Below, piece by piece: positions 1-9,383 of a stretch of DNA of 64,000 nt. How positions within the stretch are numbered: the first letter of the stretch is position 1; every line of letters starts with the position of its first letter. Source of the stretch: Pycnococcus provasolii (taxonomy: Eukaryota; Chlorophyta; Pseudoscourfieldiophyceae; Pseudoscourfieldiales; Pycnococcaceae); the NCBI GenBank assembly GCA_938743325.2, contig OW568865.1, forward strand, positions 620,001-684,000, read 5' to 3'. The notes beneath the pieces were generated by a model. That model saw only the letters and a list, made by a program, of their open reading frames with translations. It was not told the DNA's origin and did not search any database. Both the position numbers and the translations under genes were made by a program.

Positions 1-572
1 ACAAGTCCCACGCCGCTCTTGTTGAAGGCGAGTTCCTCCTCGAGTATGATTCCGATGTATCCGATGATGAAGACGATGGTAAGCGACAGTTCCTGGTGAG
101 CGCCGACCCAGTCGTGGTCGAGGATGCCCAGGCTCATGCTGACAAGCGCTCCGACGCCAATCGCCTTGAAGAGAGTAGCCTTCTCCTCCTTGTCTTCCTG
201 CTTCTTTTTCAGTTCCTCGTCCGTCTCCGCGGTGACCACCTCCACCTCCGGTTCCACCGCACGCAAAGGTTGTTTGCTGCGAACAGTGTTCTTCTTCGCC
301 AACGTGGGCAGGCGCGGCAGACGCGGAGTCGCTGCAGCGACTCCACCGTGAACGTTACCGACGTTCGAAAGCGACGCCGACACGCCCCCGAAACGACCAG
401 CACCACCACCAGCATTGAGCGACGAACCGAAGGACGAAGACTGCATACAACAATATTGGCTGGTGCGTGATGAAGCCACAGATAATGTCGACTTCTGACC
501 ACGACGATGAATCACGCGCGCAGGGATACGAGCACCATTACCACTGGAGCGAGCGAAGGTCGAAGAAGCCAT
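1..572 (-). CDS. NHD1: NhaD-type Na+/H+ antiporter, plastid-targeted (5' part only)
   Basis: Reading leftwards from the ATG at 572, the frame stays open for 190 codons and runs off the window. Residues 1 to about 105 are rich in Ser, Arg and Ala with few acids, like a chloroplast transit peptide. Residues 106-131 are strongly charged. The membrane part starts near 135, and residues 171-190 contain GYIGIILEE followed by LAFNKSGVGL, which matches the start of plant and algal NhaD antiporters (Arabidopsis NHD1 type). The family exchanges Na+ for H+ across the plastid envelope. Targeting is inferred. The upstream gap (573-1534) separates it from the OMA1-like gene on the same strand. Only the N-terminus is visible, so the transport core cannot be judged. 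Confidence 0.8.
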   Translation of the reverse strand, partial: MASSTFARSSGNGARIPARVIHRRGQKSTLSVASSRTSQYCCMQSSSFGSSLNAGGGAGRFGGVSASLSNVGNVHGGVAAATPRLPRLPTLAKKNTVRSKQPLRAVEPEVEVVTAETDEELKKKQEDKEEKATLFKAIGVGALVSMSLGILDHDWVGAHQELSLTIVFIIGYIGIILEEELAFNKSGVGL

Positions 573-1534
573 ACTGACCAAACCTTTAAAGGTACGTGAA
601 AGAAATGAAATACGCACAGCACAGCACAGCCCAAACAATGCGGCAAGCGGACTACTATTATCCGACGTGGAAAATGACACCAGAACGAGAAAAAAAGCTG
701 AAAGGGAGAGGGGCAGCTTTTTTTGCCGTGTGGCAGAAAAGATAACTATTGAGATTTTCTGATTTTATTCCTGGGAAGGGAAGGGAAACCCTGCCAAGCT
801 CCAAGAAAATCATAGTTATCTTCACGCACAGCCCCAGGGCGAGATTTCGCACTCCCATCTCAATCGCATCCTTGGGCAAGCGTTCAACGGGGGCACCCCA
901 TCCCTGGTTTCCTTGGGCAAGCGTTCAACGGGGGCACCCCATCCCTCCTTGGGCAAGCGTTCAACGGGGGCACCCCATCCCTCCTTGGGCAAGCGTTCAA
1001 CGGGGGCACCCCATCCCTCCTTTGGGCAAGCGTTCAACGGGGGCACCCCATCCCTCCTTGGGCAAGCGTGCAACGGGGGCACCCCATCCCTCCTTGGGCG
1101 AGCGTTCAACGGGGGCACCCCCATTCATCTGATACCCTAAAACCACTACGAAAGGTCAGACTTCTTTGAGTAGGAGATACCTCTTCAAGAGGAACGTCGG
1201 GTACATCCCCCCCCCCCCCGCCCGTTCCAAACCCCTAATTAGATAATTAGATTAGGGGTTTGGGAGGGAAAGGGGTTTCGGGGTTTCGCCCCCCCCAATA
1301 GCCAATAGGGGAAAAACGAACATTGGCCAACGAATTACGAATAATCTTCGCAACAAGGTATGGCCACCACCTCACCTCGGATGATGGATGACGGTCCATT
1401 TATGTATTTTTTTTATAAGAGAGAGATGTTAGTTACCCTTAAGGGCATGTCTGTTACAAGTACACTTATAAGTATTTATACACAGCTGTCGTAGATCTGT
1501 CTGTGTCAATTCAATGACGCCTGAACTATCGTAA
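573..1534. other. Intergenic region with minisatellite and telomere-like tract
   Basis: This stretch holds the 5' flank of the NhaD gene and the 3' flank of the OMA1-like gene. It contains the 36-bp minisatellite listed separately, a C-rich run near 1208-1220, and an inverted A/T-rich motif at about 1232-1262 whose arms resemble AACCCCTAAT and ATTAGGGGTT. No coding region is convincing here. Open frames over the minisatellite only translate the repeat. Confidence 0.6.
869..1127. repeat. 36-bp minisatellite, about 7 copies
   Basis: Seven head-to-tail copies of a 36-bp unit beginning TCCTTGGGCAAGCG. Copies 1 and 2 are separated by a 5-bp insertion, and later copies differ by single bases. The unit length is a multiple of three, so frames on both strands stay open through it, but no flanking sequence supports a protein. 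Confidence 0.9.
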
Positions 1535-2518
1535 CTAACTGGCGCTTGTTTTTCTCCTTCTCGTCGACATGATTGATGTCCACAGCCTTCTTGTCTTTTG
1601 GGCACACCCACTCTTATCAAAAGCATCCTCGGCGTCTTGTTTTATTGCAGGTGTTTTCAAATGAAACATGCGATCAGAAGTTGACGGATGCGTGCTGAAA
1701 ATACTTAACCCTCCTCCTCCTCCTCCTTCGTCTCCTTGTCTTCGGGCAAGCGCGACATTAAGTGCGTCCAGTGCACCAATGGCTGTCGACGGATGAAAAC
1801 ATGCGCGAGCTGCCACCTTCATCCCGAGAGCGTCCGCCTGCCTCTCGTGATCTCTCGAAACGGGAAGAGACACGCCGAGGGTTGCTGCGAGTGCCATGGC
1901 TCCATACATGAGAGGTTCCGTAAATACGCCCAGCGGGTCGACGAGGCTTAGCAGCGACAACTGCGCAACCGCCGCAAGCCCAACCGCCGTTGTCTTCTCA
2001 CGCCCGTGCTGCAGCAGAGCGTGAGAAAGCTCGTGTCCTAAGATAAAGGCGAGGTGAGCGTCGTCTTCGATAGCCTCCGCCAAGCCTCTCATGACGAAGA
2101 CTTTGTTCGGAACGGCGGGCATGACGAAGGCGTTGAGATCCGGGTGATCAATCACGACGAACTCCCAACCGCGCTTGGCAAGGAACTTTCTGCAAACCTG
2201 CTGAGCATCCGTCTCTGCTGCTTCGCCCTCAGCTTTCGCATCCGCCGTCGCGTCTTTCAGTTCTTCGCTGGCCATAAGCCGCATCGCGTGCAACACCCTC
2301 GCGCCAACGCTTTCGACGCGCAAACGCGTCGGTGAACCGTGAGAAAGTACGTCCGGCGGCTTTGTCCCTCCCAACGCCGCCGCGAGTGCGTTCCTCTGGA
2401 ATTCGAACGGGTCGTCTAAGGCTTCCATGGCCCCGTTGGCGTGTCCCGCCGCGAACGCGGTTGCGCCCAACGAAACGGTTCGCGCGAGGCGCGCGAGGCG
2501 CGCAAGCGCCGAGGACAT
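1535..2518 (-). CDS. OMA1: OMA1-like M48 zinc metalloprotease
   Basis: A 327-residue protein from the ATG at 2518; a longer frame exists but opens with TTG. The zinc-protease motif HELSH is at residues 162-166, and a third metal ligand is likely Glu225 in RDHERQADALGM. A hydrophobic segment lies between them (about 180-215), and the STHPSTSDRM motif typical of the family follows near the C-terminus. This order is that of mitochondrial OMA1, an inner-membrane quality-control protease. The short basic N-terminus would suit a mitochondrial presequence. The last 45 residues are Lys/Arg-rich and not recognisable. Location is inferred; the peptidase family assignment is firm. Confidence 0.88.
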   Translation of the reverse strand: MSSALARLARLARTVSLGATAFAAGHANGAMEALDDPFEFQRNALAAALGGTKPPDVLSHGSPTRLRVESVGARVLHAMRLMASEELKDATADAKAEGEAAETDAQQVCRKFLAKRGWEFVVIDHPDLNAFVMPAVPNKVFVMRGLAEAIEDDAHLAFILGHELSHALLQHGREKTTAVGLAAVAQLSLLSLVDPLGVFTEPLMYGAMALAATLGVSLPVSRDHERQADALGMKVAARACFHPSTAIGALDALNVALARRQGDEGGGGGGLSIFSTHPSTSDRMFHLKTPAIKQDAEDAFDKSGCAQKTRRLWTSIMSTRRRKTSAS

Positions 2519-3087
2519 GTTCAGGTGATGGGCCCCTGAAAGATGTCGGAGCTGCAAGGCGCACCAACTTCATGGAAAGTGCAAGTTGCCCACGACGACT
2601 ACGACGTCGTGTTCTGACCAGTGACCACGACCACGAGCCTGGTCATCCGTGATCAGTGATGGTGGATCGGACGGAGGACGAACGATGCAATAAATAAAGG
2701 TTTACCTTTATGAGCTGCCGAGCCCTCCATGGATCACTACAGCACAGTTCTGTAGTGCCACTGTGAAAGGTGGTACAACTTTCAACTCTCAACGAACCGA
2801 CCGTCTGTTTGGTCCGTTGAGGAACTCGTCGTCTTTGCGCCCGCCATCTTTGGTACCTCATTTCACCTCCGCCATCGCGCCAGTCACCTCCGGCCGCGAC
2901 ACAGCACTGGACGGTTAAGTAACACACGCCGCTCCGTTTTCTATCTCATCAGGCAAGTACTGTAAGCTCGTGCTGGCCGGCTGCTCGTTCTGCTCTTTTT
3001 TGAAAAACAAAACATCGCATTTGCGAGACTGGCCACCGCTGTGCTGTCGTCTTAAGAACGTCGTCGTCTTACTGAAGTGAGCTCACG
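2519..3087. other. Divergent promoter region between OMA1-like and glycosyltransferase genes
   Basis: A 569-bp gap between divergently transcribed genes. I see no coding frame with family similarity, no tRNA-like fold and no long repeat. A short inverted A/T-rich motif (AAAGGTTTACCTTT) lies at about 2697-2710. Confidence 0.4.
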
Positions 3088-4233
3088 ATGCTCCCGACGC
3101 ACCATGGCAAGGGTGGCAAGTTGGCCAAACACAACGCGCAGAAAGGATCATTCGTTGCACGCATAGGCACGGGTGCCATAGTCGCTTTCCTGCTGCTCGC
3201 GGGTGCGCTGTCATACGCCGTGCACCACCTCGTCGTCGCGCCGGCGTTCAGCGACGATGCTGGAACGCCAGCACCGGTGTCGAGCTGGCTCGGTGCCGTG
3301 ACGGGGATACCACGAGGCGCCGCAGCCGTTCAGCGAATGGGCGCAAGACCAGGAGTGCAGGGATCGGAGCACCGCGAGCCCGTGAACCGCATCGAGCGAT
3401 TCTTACAGCAGACCAGCTGCAGCCTGAATTTCTTCCTCGCGTGGACCACGCCGCCGAACACCTTCACGCTGCGATATCGGCGCACTGTCGAGTCCACGCT
3501 CAAGTTTCACCCCACAGCGTGTATGGTCGTCTACAGCCCGACGCTTCCGGTTGACTACTTCGACGACTTCTGGAACATGGGGTACAACGTGATCGTCGAG
3601 CGCCCGGACGTGCCGCACCTTCTCAAGAACACGCCCGCGGAGGCGTGGTACCGCAACATAGAGCGGTGGAGGGTGGGCGTGCACTTCTTCAGCCACATCA
3701 CGGAGATCATACGCCTCAGCACGCTGTACAAATATGGAGGCGTTTACCTGGACACCGACGTGATTGTGATGCGCGACATGAGCAGCCTGCGCAACTGCGT
3801 CGGCACCGAGCTCAGCGGCGCGCACGGCGAGGCGAAGGTGCTCAACGGCGCGGTGCTCGTCTTCGACAAGGGGAGCCGCTTCATGTGGGAAGCCATGGTC
3901 GAGTACAACACCACGTATCGCATCGACAGCTGGGGTTGGAACGGCCCTGAGCTCGTCACGCGCGTGGCTCGGCGATTCCCGCAGGGCGACGAGCTGCGGA
4001 TCCTGCCTACCATCGCCTTCTACCCCATCCACTGGGCGCGCGTGCGAAAGTTCTTCACCACCGACGACCTCCCCGAGCAGCACGCTGTGTGGGAGAAGAT
4101 GGAGCGTGAGACGTTCCTCTTCCACTACTGGAACAAGATCACCAAAAAGCTGGTGCCGTCACCCGGTAGCTTGATGTATAAGGTACTCAATAACTACTGT
4201 CTGAAGTGCGACGATACAGGTGTGGATGGATAA
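3088..4233 (+). CDS. Golgi-type DXD glycosyltransferase (GT32, A4GALT/Gb3-synthase-like)
   Basis: The 381-residue protein is a predicted type II membrane protein: a short basic cytosolic tail, one hydrophobic anchor at about residues 27-48, then a luminal catalytic region. The signature YGGVYLDTDVIV places the metal- and nucleotide-sugar-binding Asp222-x-Asp224. Downstream, the stretch around MWEAMVEYNTTYR and WGWNGPELVTRV matches the C-terminal half of Gb3 synthase/alpha-1,4-glycosyltransferases. The role would be transfer of a hexose or GlcNAc onto a glycan in the Golgi; donor and acceptor cannot be read from sequence. It converges on the rhodanese gene with 129 bp between stop codons. Confidence 0.87.
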   Translation: MLPTHHGKGGKLAKHNAQKGSFVARIGTGAIVAFLLLAGALSYAVHHLVVAPAFSDDAGTPAPVSSWLGAVTGIPRGAAAVQRMGARPGVQGSEHREPVNRIERFLQQTSCSLNFFLAWTTPPNTFTLRYRRTVESTLKFHPTACMVVYSPTLPVDYFDDFWNMGYNVIVERPDVPHLLKNTPAEAWYRNIERWRVGVHFFSHITEIIRLSTLYKYGGVYLDTDVIVMRDMSSLRNCVGTELSGAHGEAKVLNGAVLVFDKGSRFMWEAMVEYNTTYRIDSWGWNGPELVTRVARRFPQGDELRILPTIAFYPIHWARVRKFFTTDDLPEQHAVWEKMERETFLFHYWNKITKKLVPSPGSLMYKVLNNYCLKCDDTGVDG

Positions 4234-4362
4234 GAATCCACAGAAGGCCCACACACAACAATTCCATGTAAATGATTTCACGCTTAAAAAATAATGTTTT
4301 GATTACAACGAACGTTAAATGTAATGTTTCATTACGGCTTATGCACGATGCGTGCTTGTTCT

Positions 4363-5658
4363 TCACGAGCCACCGGTGAAGCTCTGCTTGGAGTAGTCCC
4401 ACCAGCTTCCGTCGTAGTTGCTAACGATGCCAGGCCATGGCATCCATGTCAGAGTTGCAAAGAGAAACGCGCTGCGCACTCCGCCTGTGCAGTATGACAC
4501 TGCGATGTACCTTGTTGTTCGCGCAGCCTGTGTCAAGTTGGCGAACGTCGGCGGAAGGTTGGAGGGGGCGCCTGGGCTTGAGCGGATCGCAGTCCAAATC
4601 GCCTCCGGCGACGCAATGTTGCCGCTGCCATCGCTGTCAAACACGCTTTTCCACGGGAAGCTTAGTGCGCGTGGAATGTGCCCTCCATACGTGCTTCCAT
4701 AAGGCGTCGCGCCGTCGTACTCGTTGCCGTTGCGCGCATCCATGATGACTGCGCGCGTGTCATTACTTTGCATTTCGTCGAGCCAGACCACGTCGTTGAA
4801 GCTCACGCGCAGCGTGTTATTGGCCTTGGCGACGAATTTGCCCGCGGGATCAGCGATCTTTTTCTTCTCGTCCGTCGACGACGCGAAGCGTCCGCAGTCC
4901 CCACCGTGGTTCCCGCAGTGCTTGTTCCACGCGTAGATGCCTCCGTAGAGGATAGACACGTTGACGTGTCCAAGATATGCAAGCTGCCAGTACACGCGTC
5001 CTTCCTCGCCCCAGCCTTCCGTCCAAGCGCCGTACACGACGACAGGCCGTCCTGGCGACACGCCCCGTTGTTCGAAGAGCGTCGCGAGTTGTTCGTCAGA
5101 CTTCAGAATACCTCCGTTCGCCGCGAAGTCCGTCCAGTATGCCCGCGCGCTTCCGTGTACTGACGTCCCTGCAGGTCCGAAGCGCGTGAAAGCGTTCGGC
5201 TTTGGACGCGCGTCCAGTACTGTTACCCCCAGTGGAAATTCTTCCGCTTCTTGCATTTCGATGAGTTTCCTCGCGGTGACAAATACAGGCCAATTATATT
5301 GTGTCGTCGCATTGTTGTTCCCTTTAATAGCTTCCGGGTCACTTACGAGGTTATAGTTCGGCGACTGTCTGATGATGAGGTGTAGGATAATGAACCACGC
5401 AATCATCACGAGCAGTCCAAGAGTGAAAACAAGCGTACACGACCTAGATAGAACGCACATGTACGATATTCGACAACAAAAAGGACGACGAGTACCACCA
5501 CAACATGAACGACGAGCACGAGCACGAGGTGAGAAAGCTTCCACGTCATCATCTTCCACATCACCATTCATTGAATTCTTACCAACTGCCAAGGATAATT
5601 CACCTTCACCTTCATCATCACCATGTCCAGGTGGTGGCTGAGGCTTGGATGACGCCAT
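4363..5658 (-). CDS. Membrane-anchored tandem rhodanese (thiosulfate sulfurtransferase-like)
   Basis: A 431-residue protein starting at the ATG at 5658. After an acidic, Cys-containing tail there is one strong transmembrane helix (about 75-95), then two rhodanese-like domains. The first (about 125-240) ends in LYGGIYAW and has no Cys in its expected active loop (VVYGAWTEGWGEEGR), so it is probably inactive. The second (about 285-425) has Cys390 in the loop SYCTGGVRS and the typical ending NYDGSWWDYS. Sulfur transfer to cyanide or another thiophile is the family activity; the substrate here is unknown. A single anchor with the domains on one side of the membrane is unusual for two-domain TSTs, which are commonly soluble. 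Confidence 0.85.
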   Translation of the reverse strand: MASSKPQPPPGHGDDEGEGELSLAVGKNSMNGDVEDDDVEAFSPRARARRSCCGGTRRPFCCRISYMCVLSRSCTLVFTLGLLVMIAWFIILHLIIRQSPNYNLVSDPEAIKGNNNATTQYNWPVFVTARKLIEMQEAEEFPLGVTVLDARPKPNAFTRFGPAGTSVHGSARAYWTDFAANGGILKSDEQLATLFEQRGVSPGRPVVVYGAWTEGWGEEGRVYWQLAYLGHVNVSILYGGIYAWNKHCGNHGGDCGRFASSTDEKKKIADPAGKFVAKANNTLRVSFNDVVWLDEMQSNDTRAVIMDARNGNEYDGATPYGSTYGGHIPRALSFPWKSVFDSDGSGNIASPEAIWTAIRSSPGAPSNLPPTFANLTQAARTTRYIAVSYCTGGVRSAFLFATLTWMPWPGIVSNYDGSWWDYSKQSFTGGS

Positions 5659-5973
5659 ACCCGTAGCTGTTCAGGATCCTGTCAGCCACAGATTAAGATT
5701 CTTTTGACAGATGTAGACTTGCGAAAATCCAACAGGGAAAGGAAGTAGTTCGGGGTTTGGGGAGGTCGGGGTTAGGGTTTACAGTTAGGGTTTACAGTTA
5801 GGGTTAGGGTTAGGGTTATGTTAAGGTGAGGTGGAACTCTTCTCTCTTGATCTTTGCGCGCATACCTTAAAAACAACTCTTTGCGATTCAACATGACGAA
5901 GAAGAAGGTGTGTTGATGCTGCCTGTTGAATATTTACAATAAGACACATGTCTGTGTCTGTGTCTGTGTAAAT
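5659..5973. other. Divergent promoter region with telomere-like tract
   Basis: A 315-bp gap between divergent genes. It contains the TTAGGG-like tract listed at 5770-5818 and a short TGTGTC microsatellite just before the downstream start. Confidence 0.5.
5770..5818 (+). promoter_or_regulatory. Telomere-like TTAGGG tract in divergent promoter
   Basis: Five GTTAGGGTT-type units, some separated by TACA, lie about midway between two divergent start codons. Similar tracts recur in other upstream gaps of this window. Promoter function by analogy with plant telo-boxes is inference. Confidence 0.5.
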
Positions 5974-7917
5974 ATGGCTCTGCTTGCACACTCCTCTCCT
6001 CCAGGAGGGACTTCCTCTCCCTCTAGCTCTTCGGACGTTCTGTTAATTTCATCTTTAGTAAGAAACCTCGCACACCACTGCTTCGGACCGTACGGACAGC
6101 ACGTCCTCGTCTCCGCGAACTTTCACGTCGGATTCAACGCAACTCTGAAAGCATCAAGCCTTGCAGTTAATCGGGCGAGACTCGACCACCCGCTCGCCAA
6201 GCTATTCGCATCCGCATCTCTGGCCGCTCACAAATACGGAGACGGCGGGTGGCTAGCACTGCTTCTTGCTTGCAGCGTCGCGCACGACGCCGTCGCTGAA
6301 GGCGAACGAGCGGCGCCGTTGACAACACTGCACTACGCCAGGGGCGTGCAAGAGGCGATAGGCTGGTGTCTTGCCGCGCTGGACAGGGACCCAAACTCAA
6401 ACGTGGTGGACGGCGAAGAAGAAGAGGAAGAGGAAGAGGAAGAAGACGGATTCCTCCCAGGATGGATGCGTGCGAATTGCGATAAAACACCACAAACAAC
6501 GATCAAACCAGCCACTCCGGTGCCGCCGCCGCCGCCGCCGCCGCCGCCGCTGAAGCTGCGAGTTTCTTTCCAAAATGTGCAGGGAATGCTCGCGCTCGCG
6601 AGGGGTGTGCTGTGGCCGCGCCAATCTGCGTGCAACCTCTCGCACGAAGACGTCGAGCAGGCATGTGTCGCGCTATGCAAGGCGGTTGTGATGGCTGCTG
6701 ATGCAAGAGGAGGCACCGGCGTCGTGCGAGTGTCGCGTGCACCGGGAAACCATGCGGGTAACACTCGTGCGATTTTCGGCACGATCCTCGACGGCGCCGT
6801 GGCACCGGGAACTACATACGCGCTGCGCCGACGCCTGCTGCCGGTGCGGACGAATGCGCGATGCGTGCTCATCACGTCGAGCATTGACTTCGTGCGCAGT
6901 GAAGAAAAGGATGCCGAGCATGGTGACGCTGTGCTCGCGGATGCGCAAGCGGTTGCCATGAATGGCTCGGAGGTGCATGTACGCGCCACCAAGCGGCGGG
7001 CTATGCTTGCAGACGCCGCGGCGTGCTTCGGGCTCGGAAGTGGCGAGACGAATCGCACCGTCGACGTCGTGTTCTGCCAGAAGATTGTGCACCCGTCAAT
7101 CCAGGCGTACCTCGCTCGTCACGGAATTCTCGTCGTCGAGCGCCTAGGAACCAATGGCGCGGCTCTCGTCTCGAGGCTGACACGCGCGCGAAGCGTGCCA
7201 GATCTGACGCGCCTTCGAATTGCGGCGGAGTCATGCGACGGCCTGGATCCCGTCGTGGGCACGATTGGTTCGTTGGACGCGGTGACGTTGTCCGTCGGCA
7301 CCGCGAATTTACACCTCACGGCAGCTGACGATGGAGGTGGCGTTGCAACCGTGCTTGCGTGTGCCCCAACGGAGGCGGCGTGTGACGAGCTTGCGCATGC
7401 AATCACACAGGCACGCGACGTTCTGCAGAGTTGCACGGGATCGCCGTACGCAGTTCCCGGCGGTGGGTGCACGGAGGCTTTGCTAGCATGCCACGTGCGA
7501 AAGCGAGCCGCGGCGTTGATGAGGGCACCATGTCGAGAGACGAGCGACTCTTTCGCACGTTCGGCCAAGAGGGCGGTTGAGCGCGGTCGTCACGCCGTCG
7601 CCACAGCGCTTGAGCTTGCTGTGACGCGTCTTGCGCCGCCCGTCCTTGGCGATGGAAGTGGCGGCACTTCGCATGCGGCTAGGATTGCGCGAGCGAATGA
7701 CAGCGCCCATGCGTCTTGCAAGCCGGGTGTGCGTCGCTATGTTGGGTTCGACGCATCTGCCGGTGGTGAATTGAGCGAGGTGGCACTAAGCGTGAACGGC
7801 GAGCTTCAACGCGGCTCTGTGGTGGACTACGCGCCTGCAAAGCGCGCAGCCCTAAGTGCCGCGCGAGAGATCATCATGCAGGCAGTTCGCATGCACGCGG
7901 TTGTGAGCGAGGTGTAG
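5974..7917 (+). CDS. Divergent group II chaperonin, BBS6/BBS10/BBS12-like
   Basis: I start the protein at the ATG at 5974 (647 residues); the frame upstream has no ATG. Chaperonin landmarks appear in order: an N-terminal GPYGQHVLVS segment, a helix ending KYGDGGWLALLLACSV, an apical-domain block VDVVFCQKIVHPSIQAYLARH, and the C-terminal VPGGGCTEALL. In CCT subunits the second motif reads GDGTTS; loss of the Thr pair here argues against normal ATP hydrolysis. Poly-Glu and poly-Pro insertions lie at about residues 149-157 and 185-194. This pattern fits Bardet-Biedl chaperonin-like proteins, which help assemble the BBSome for ciliary traffic. The exact orthologue is uncertain, and a fast-evolving CCT paralogue is the alternative. 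Confidence 0.68.
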   Translation: MALLAHSSPPGGTSSPSSSSDVLLISSLVRNLAHHCFGPYGQHVLVSANFHVGFNATLKASSLAVNRARLDHPLAKLFASASLAAHKYGDGGWLALLLACSVAHDAVAEGERAAPLTTLHYARGVQEAIGWCLAALDRDPNSNVVDGEEEEEEEEEEDGFLPGWMRANCDKTPQTTIKPATPVPPPPPPPPPLKLRVSFQNVQGMLALARGVLWPRQSACNLSHEDVEQACVALCKAVVMAADARGGTGVVRVSRAPGNHAGNTRAIFGTILDGAVAPGTTYALRRRLLPVRTNARCVLITSSIDFVRSEEKDAEHGDAVLADAQAVAMNGSEVHVRATKRRAMLADAAACFGLGSGETNRTVDVVFCQKIVHPSIQAYLARHGILVVERLGTNGAALVSRLTRARSVPDLTRLRIAAESCDGLDPVVGTIGSLDAVTLSVGTANLHLTAADDGGGVATVLACAPTEAACDELAHAITQARDVLQSCTGSPYAVPGGGCTEALLACHVRKRAAALMRAPCRETSDSFARSAKRAVERGRHAVATALELAVTRLAPPVLGDGSGGTSHAARIARANDSAHASCKPGVRRYVGFDASAGGELSEVALSVNGELQRGSVVDYAPAKRAALSAAREIIMQAVRMHAVVSEV

Positions 7918-7970
7918 TAATGTACCATGCCGACGATGACATTTTGGAAACTATATTTGAAGAAGTTTGT

Positions 7971-8011
7971 GTACAGTGTGTGTACAGTGTGTGTACAGTG
8001 TGTGTAAAGTA
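7971..8011. repeat. 13-bp tandem repeat in a convergent gap
   Basis: About three copies of GTGTGTACAGTGT-type units lie between two convergent genes, in the shared 3' flank. Confidence 0.7.
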
Positions 8012-8109
8012 TGTGATTTGATTGATTTGATTCATTTACTGCTCCATCTCCTCGCCTTCTTCCTCCCCCCTCCTTTCCACAACACTTCCTCATCACGCAT
8101 CAGCGACAA

Positions 8110-9042
8110 TCAGCTATCGTTGAAGTGGATCGCGCCGCTGTTCCACACGACCTGAAACGTTGCGAACATGAGTCCGATAGACGCGGCGAAAGACAGCACG
8201 ATGACCACCTGCGTTATGGTGATTCGCTGCCACCACGGCACGTCGGCAGCGAAGTCCAGGTCCTCCTCACGTAGACGCGCGCGAATGCTGTCGTCCATCG
8301 ACAGTCCATCTCGCAGCGGCTGGCCGAGCTCTCGCTTGCCGCCTGCTGCTGGCGGTGCCTCTCCAAATGGACTGGATGTGGTTGGCGTTGTTGGCGCGGC
8401 GCCGAACGGGCTCGCGGGCGGCGCGGCGCCGAATGGGCTCGCGGGCGGTGCCGCGCCGAACGGGCTTGCGGGCGGTGCGGCGCCGAACGGGCTCGCGGGC
8501 GTCGTCGTCGACGACGACGACGACGACGTGGTTTCTGTTTCTGCACCGAACGGCTTGCTGAATGCGTCTTCGGATGTCGCTTTGTCGAGTGAAGCGGCGT
8601 CGAGCGAGTCTAGGTCTGGTGCCGCTGAGCTTTGCAGTTTCGCTTTTGCCTGTTCTATGTCTTTTGATTCTGGCGAAGGTTCATCCGCCGACGACGTATC
8701 TTCGGCGTCTCTCTGCGCCTCGCCCAGGTCCGACGCGAGCTGGTTGGATCTGCCCAGGTCCGTTTTCCCGAGAAGTTCTTCGCGGTCTCTGTTGAGTAAA
8801 CGCGCGACGTTGGAAGCAGTTTCCCGGTACTTTCCTTGCGGTCCTGCCTGCGATCCACCCACCTGAGAAGGGGAAGCCCCCTCCCCCTTTTTGGATGATG
8901 ATGATGCCGCAAACGTACGTAATTCACGTGACCTCCTCACATGAGCACGAATATGTCTCCTACAAGGCATCAAGGAAGGCGTCTGACAAGGTGTGCTACT
9001 ACTACGTAAGGTTCTCATCCTGAAAGGCGTTGAGACGGACAT
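8110..9042 (-). CDS. Plastid membrane protein with ASPFGAAP repeats and a C-terminal helix (function unknown)
   Basis: I use the ATG at 9042 (310 residues) because it opens a Ser/Arg/Pro-rich leader (to about residue 50) typical of chloroplast transit peptides; another frame start lies 81 bp upstream. The middle is acidic and low-complexity, with four near-perfect ASPFGAAP repeats and related degenerate units at about 180-235. The only conserved-looking part is the C-terminus: PWWQR, one transmembrane helix of about 22 residues, then a short tail VWNSGAIHFND. This looks like a tail-anchored thylakoid or envelope protein, but I do not recognise the family. Confidence 0.72.
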   Translation of the reverse strand: MSVSTPFRMRTLRSSSTPCQTPSLMPCRRHIRAHVRRSRELRTFAASSSSKKGEGASPSQVGGSQAGPQGKYRETASNVARLLNRDREELLGKTDLGRSNQLASDLGEAQRDAEDTSSADEPSPESKDIEQAKAKLQSSAAPDLDSLDAASLDKATSEDAFSKPFGAETETTSSSSSSTTTPASPFGAAPPASPFGAAPPASPFGAAPPASPFGAAPTTPTTSSPFGEAPPAAGGKRELGQPLRDGLSMDDSIRARLREEDLDFAADVPWWQRITITQVVIVLSFAASIGLMFATFQVVWNSGAIHFNDS

Positions 9043-9383
9043 GGTCAAGTATGGTGCAGGCCTCGAGGGATGTTGGCTGATGAAGAGCTGTTCTCCCGGA
9101 ATAAATCGGAGAGGAGGCGTCACCCGAATAAACTTTAAGGGGAGGGTCCCGGGAGGTCAGGTGCCGGCGACGACGTACACAAACTATCCGATCCGAATGC
9201 GATCTTCACAATTCACAAGAGGAGGATCGGGTTTCCCACCAAACAAATTAGGTGGGGGTGAGTTCGGGGTTAGCGGTTAGGGGTTAGGGCTCTGTTGCAC
9301 CGTTTGAGCTCGTCTTGTTTGTTTGTTTTTTCCATCTCGAGCACTGGAATCATTCTTCATTCTTCATTCTTATTTCAGGTGCG
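9043..9383. other. Divergent promoter region with TTAGGG-like motif
   Basis: A 341-bp gap between divergent genes. Near 9260-9286 are GTTAGCGGTTAGGGGTTAGGG-like units. A pyrimidine-rich tract ending TTTCAG at 9373-9378 could be a splice acceptor for a leader intron of the downstream gene; no donor was identified. Confidence 0.4.

Noticed and set aside
869-1127. CRISPR array
   Set aside because: The whole unit repeats, including what would be the spacers; the DNA is eukaryotic and no cas gene is present.
3403-4125. 240-residue - strand ORF
   Set aside because: Antisense to the glycosyltransferase; His/Val/Arg-rich shadow of GC-rich codons.
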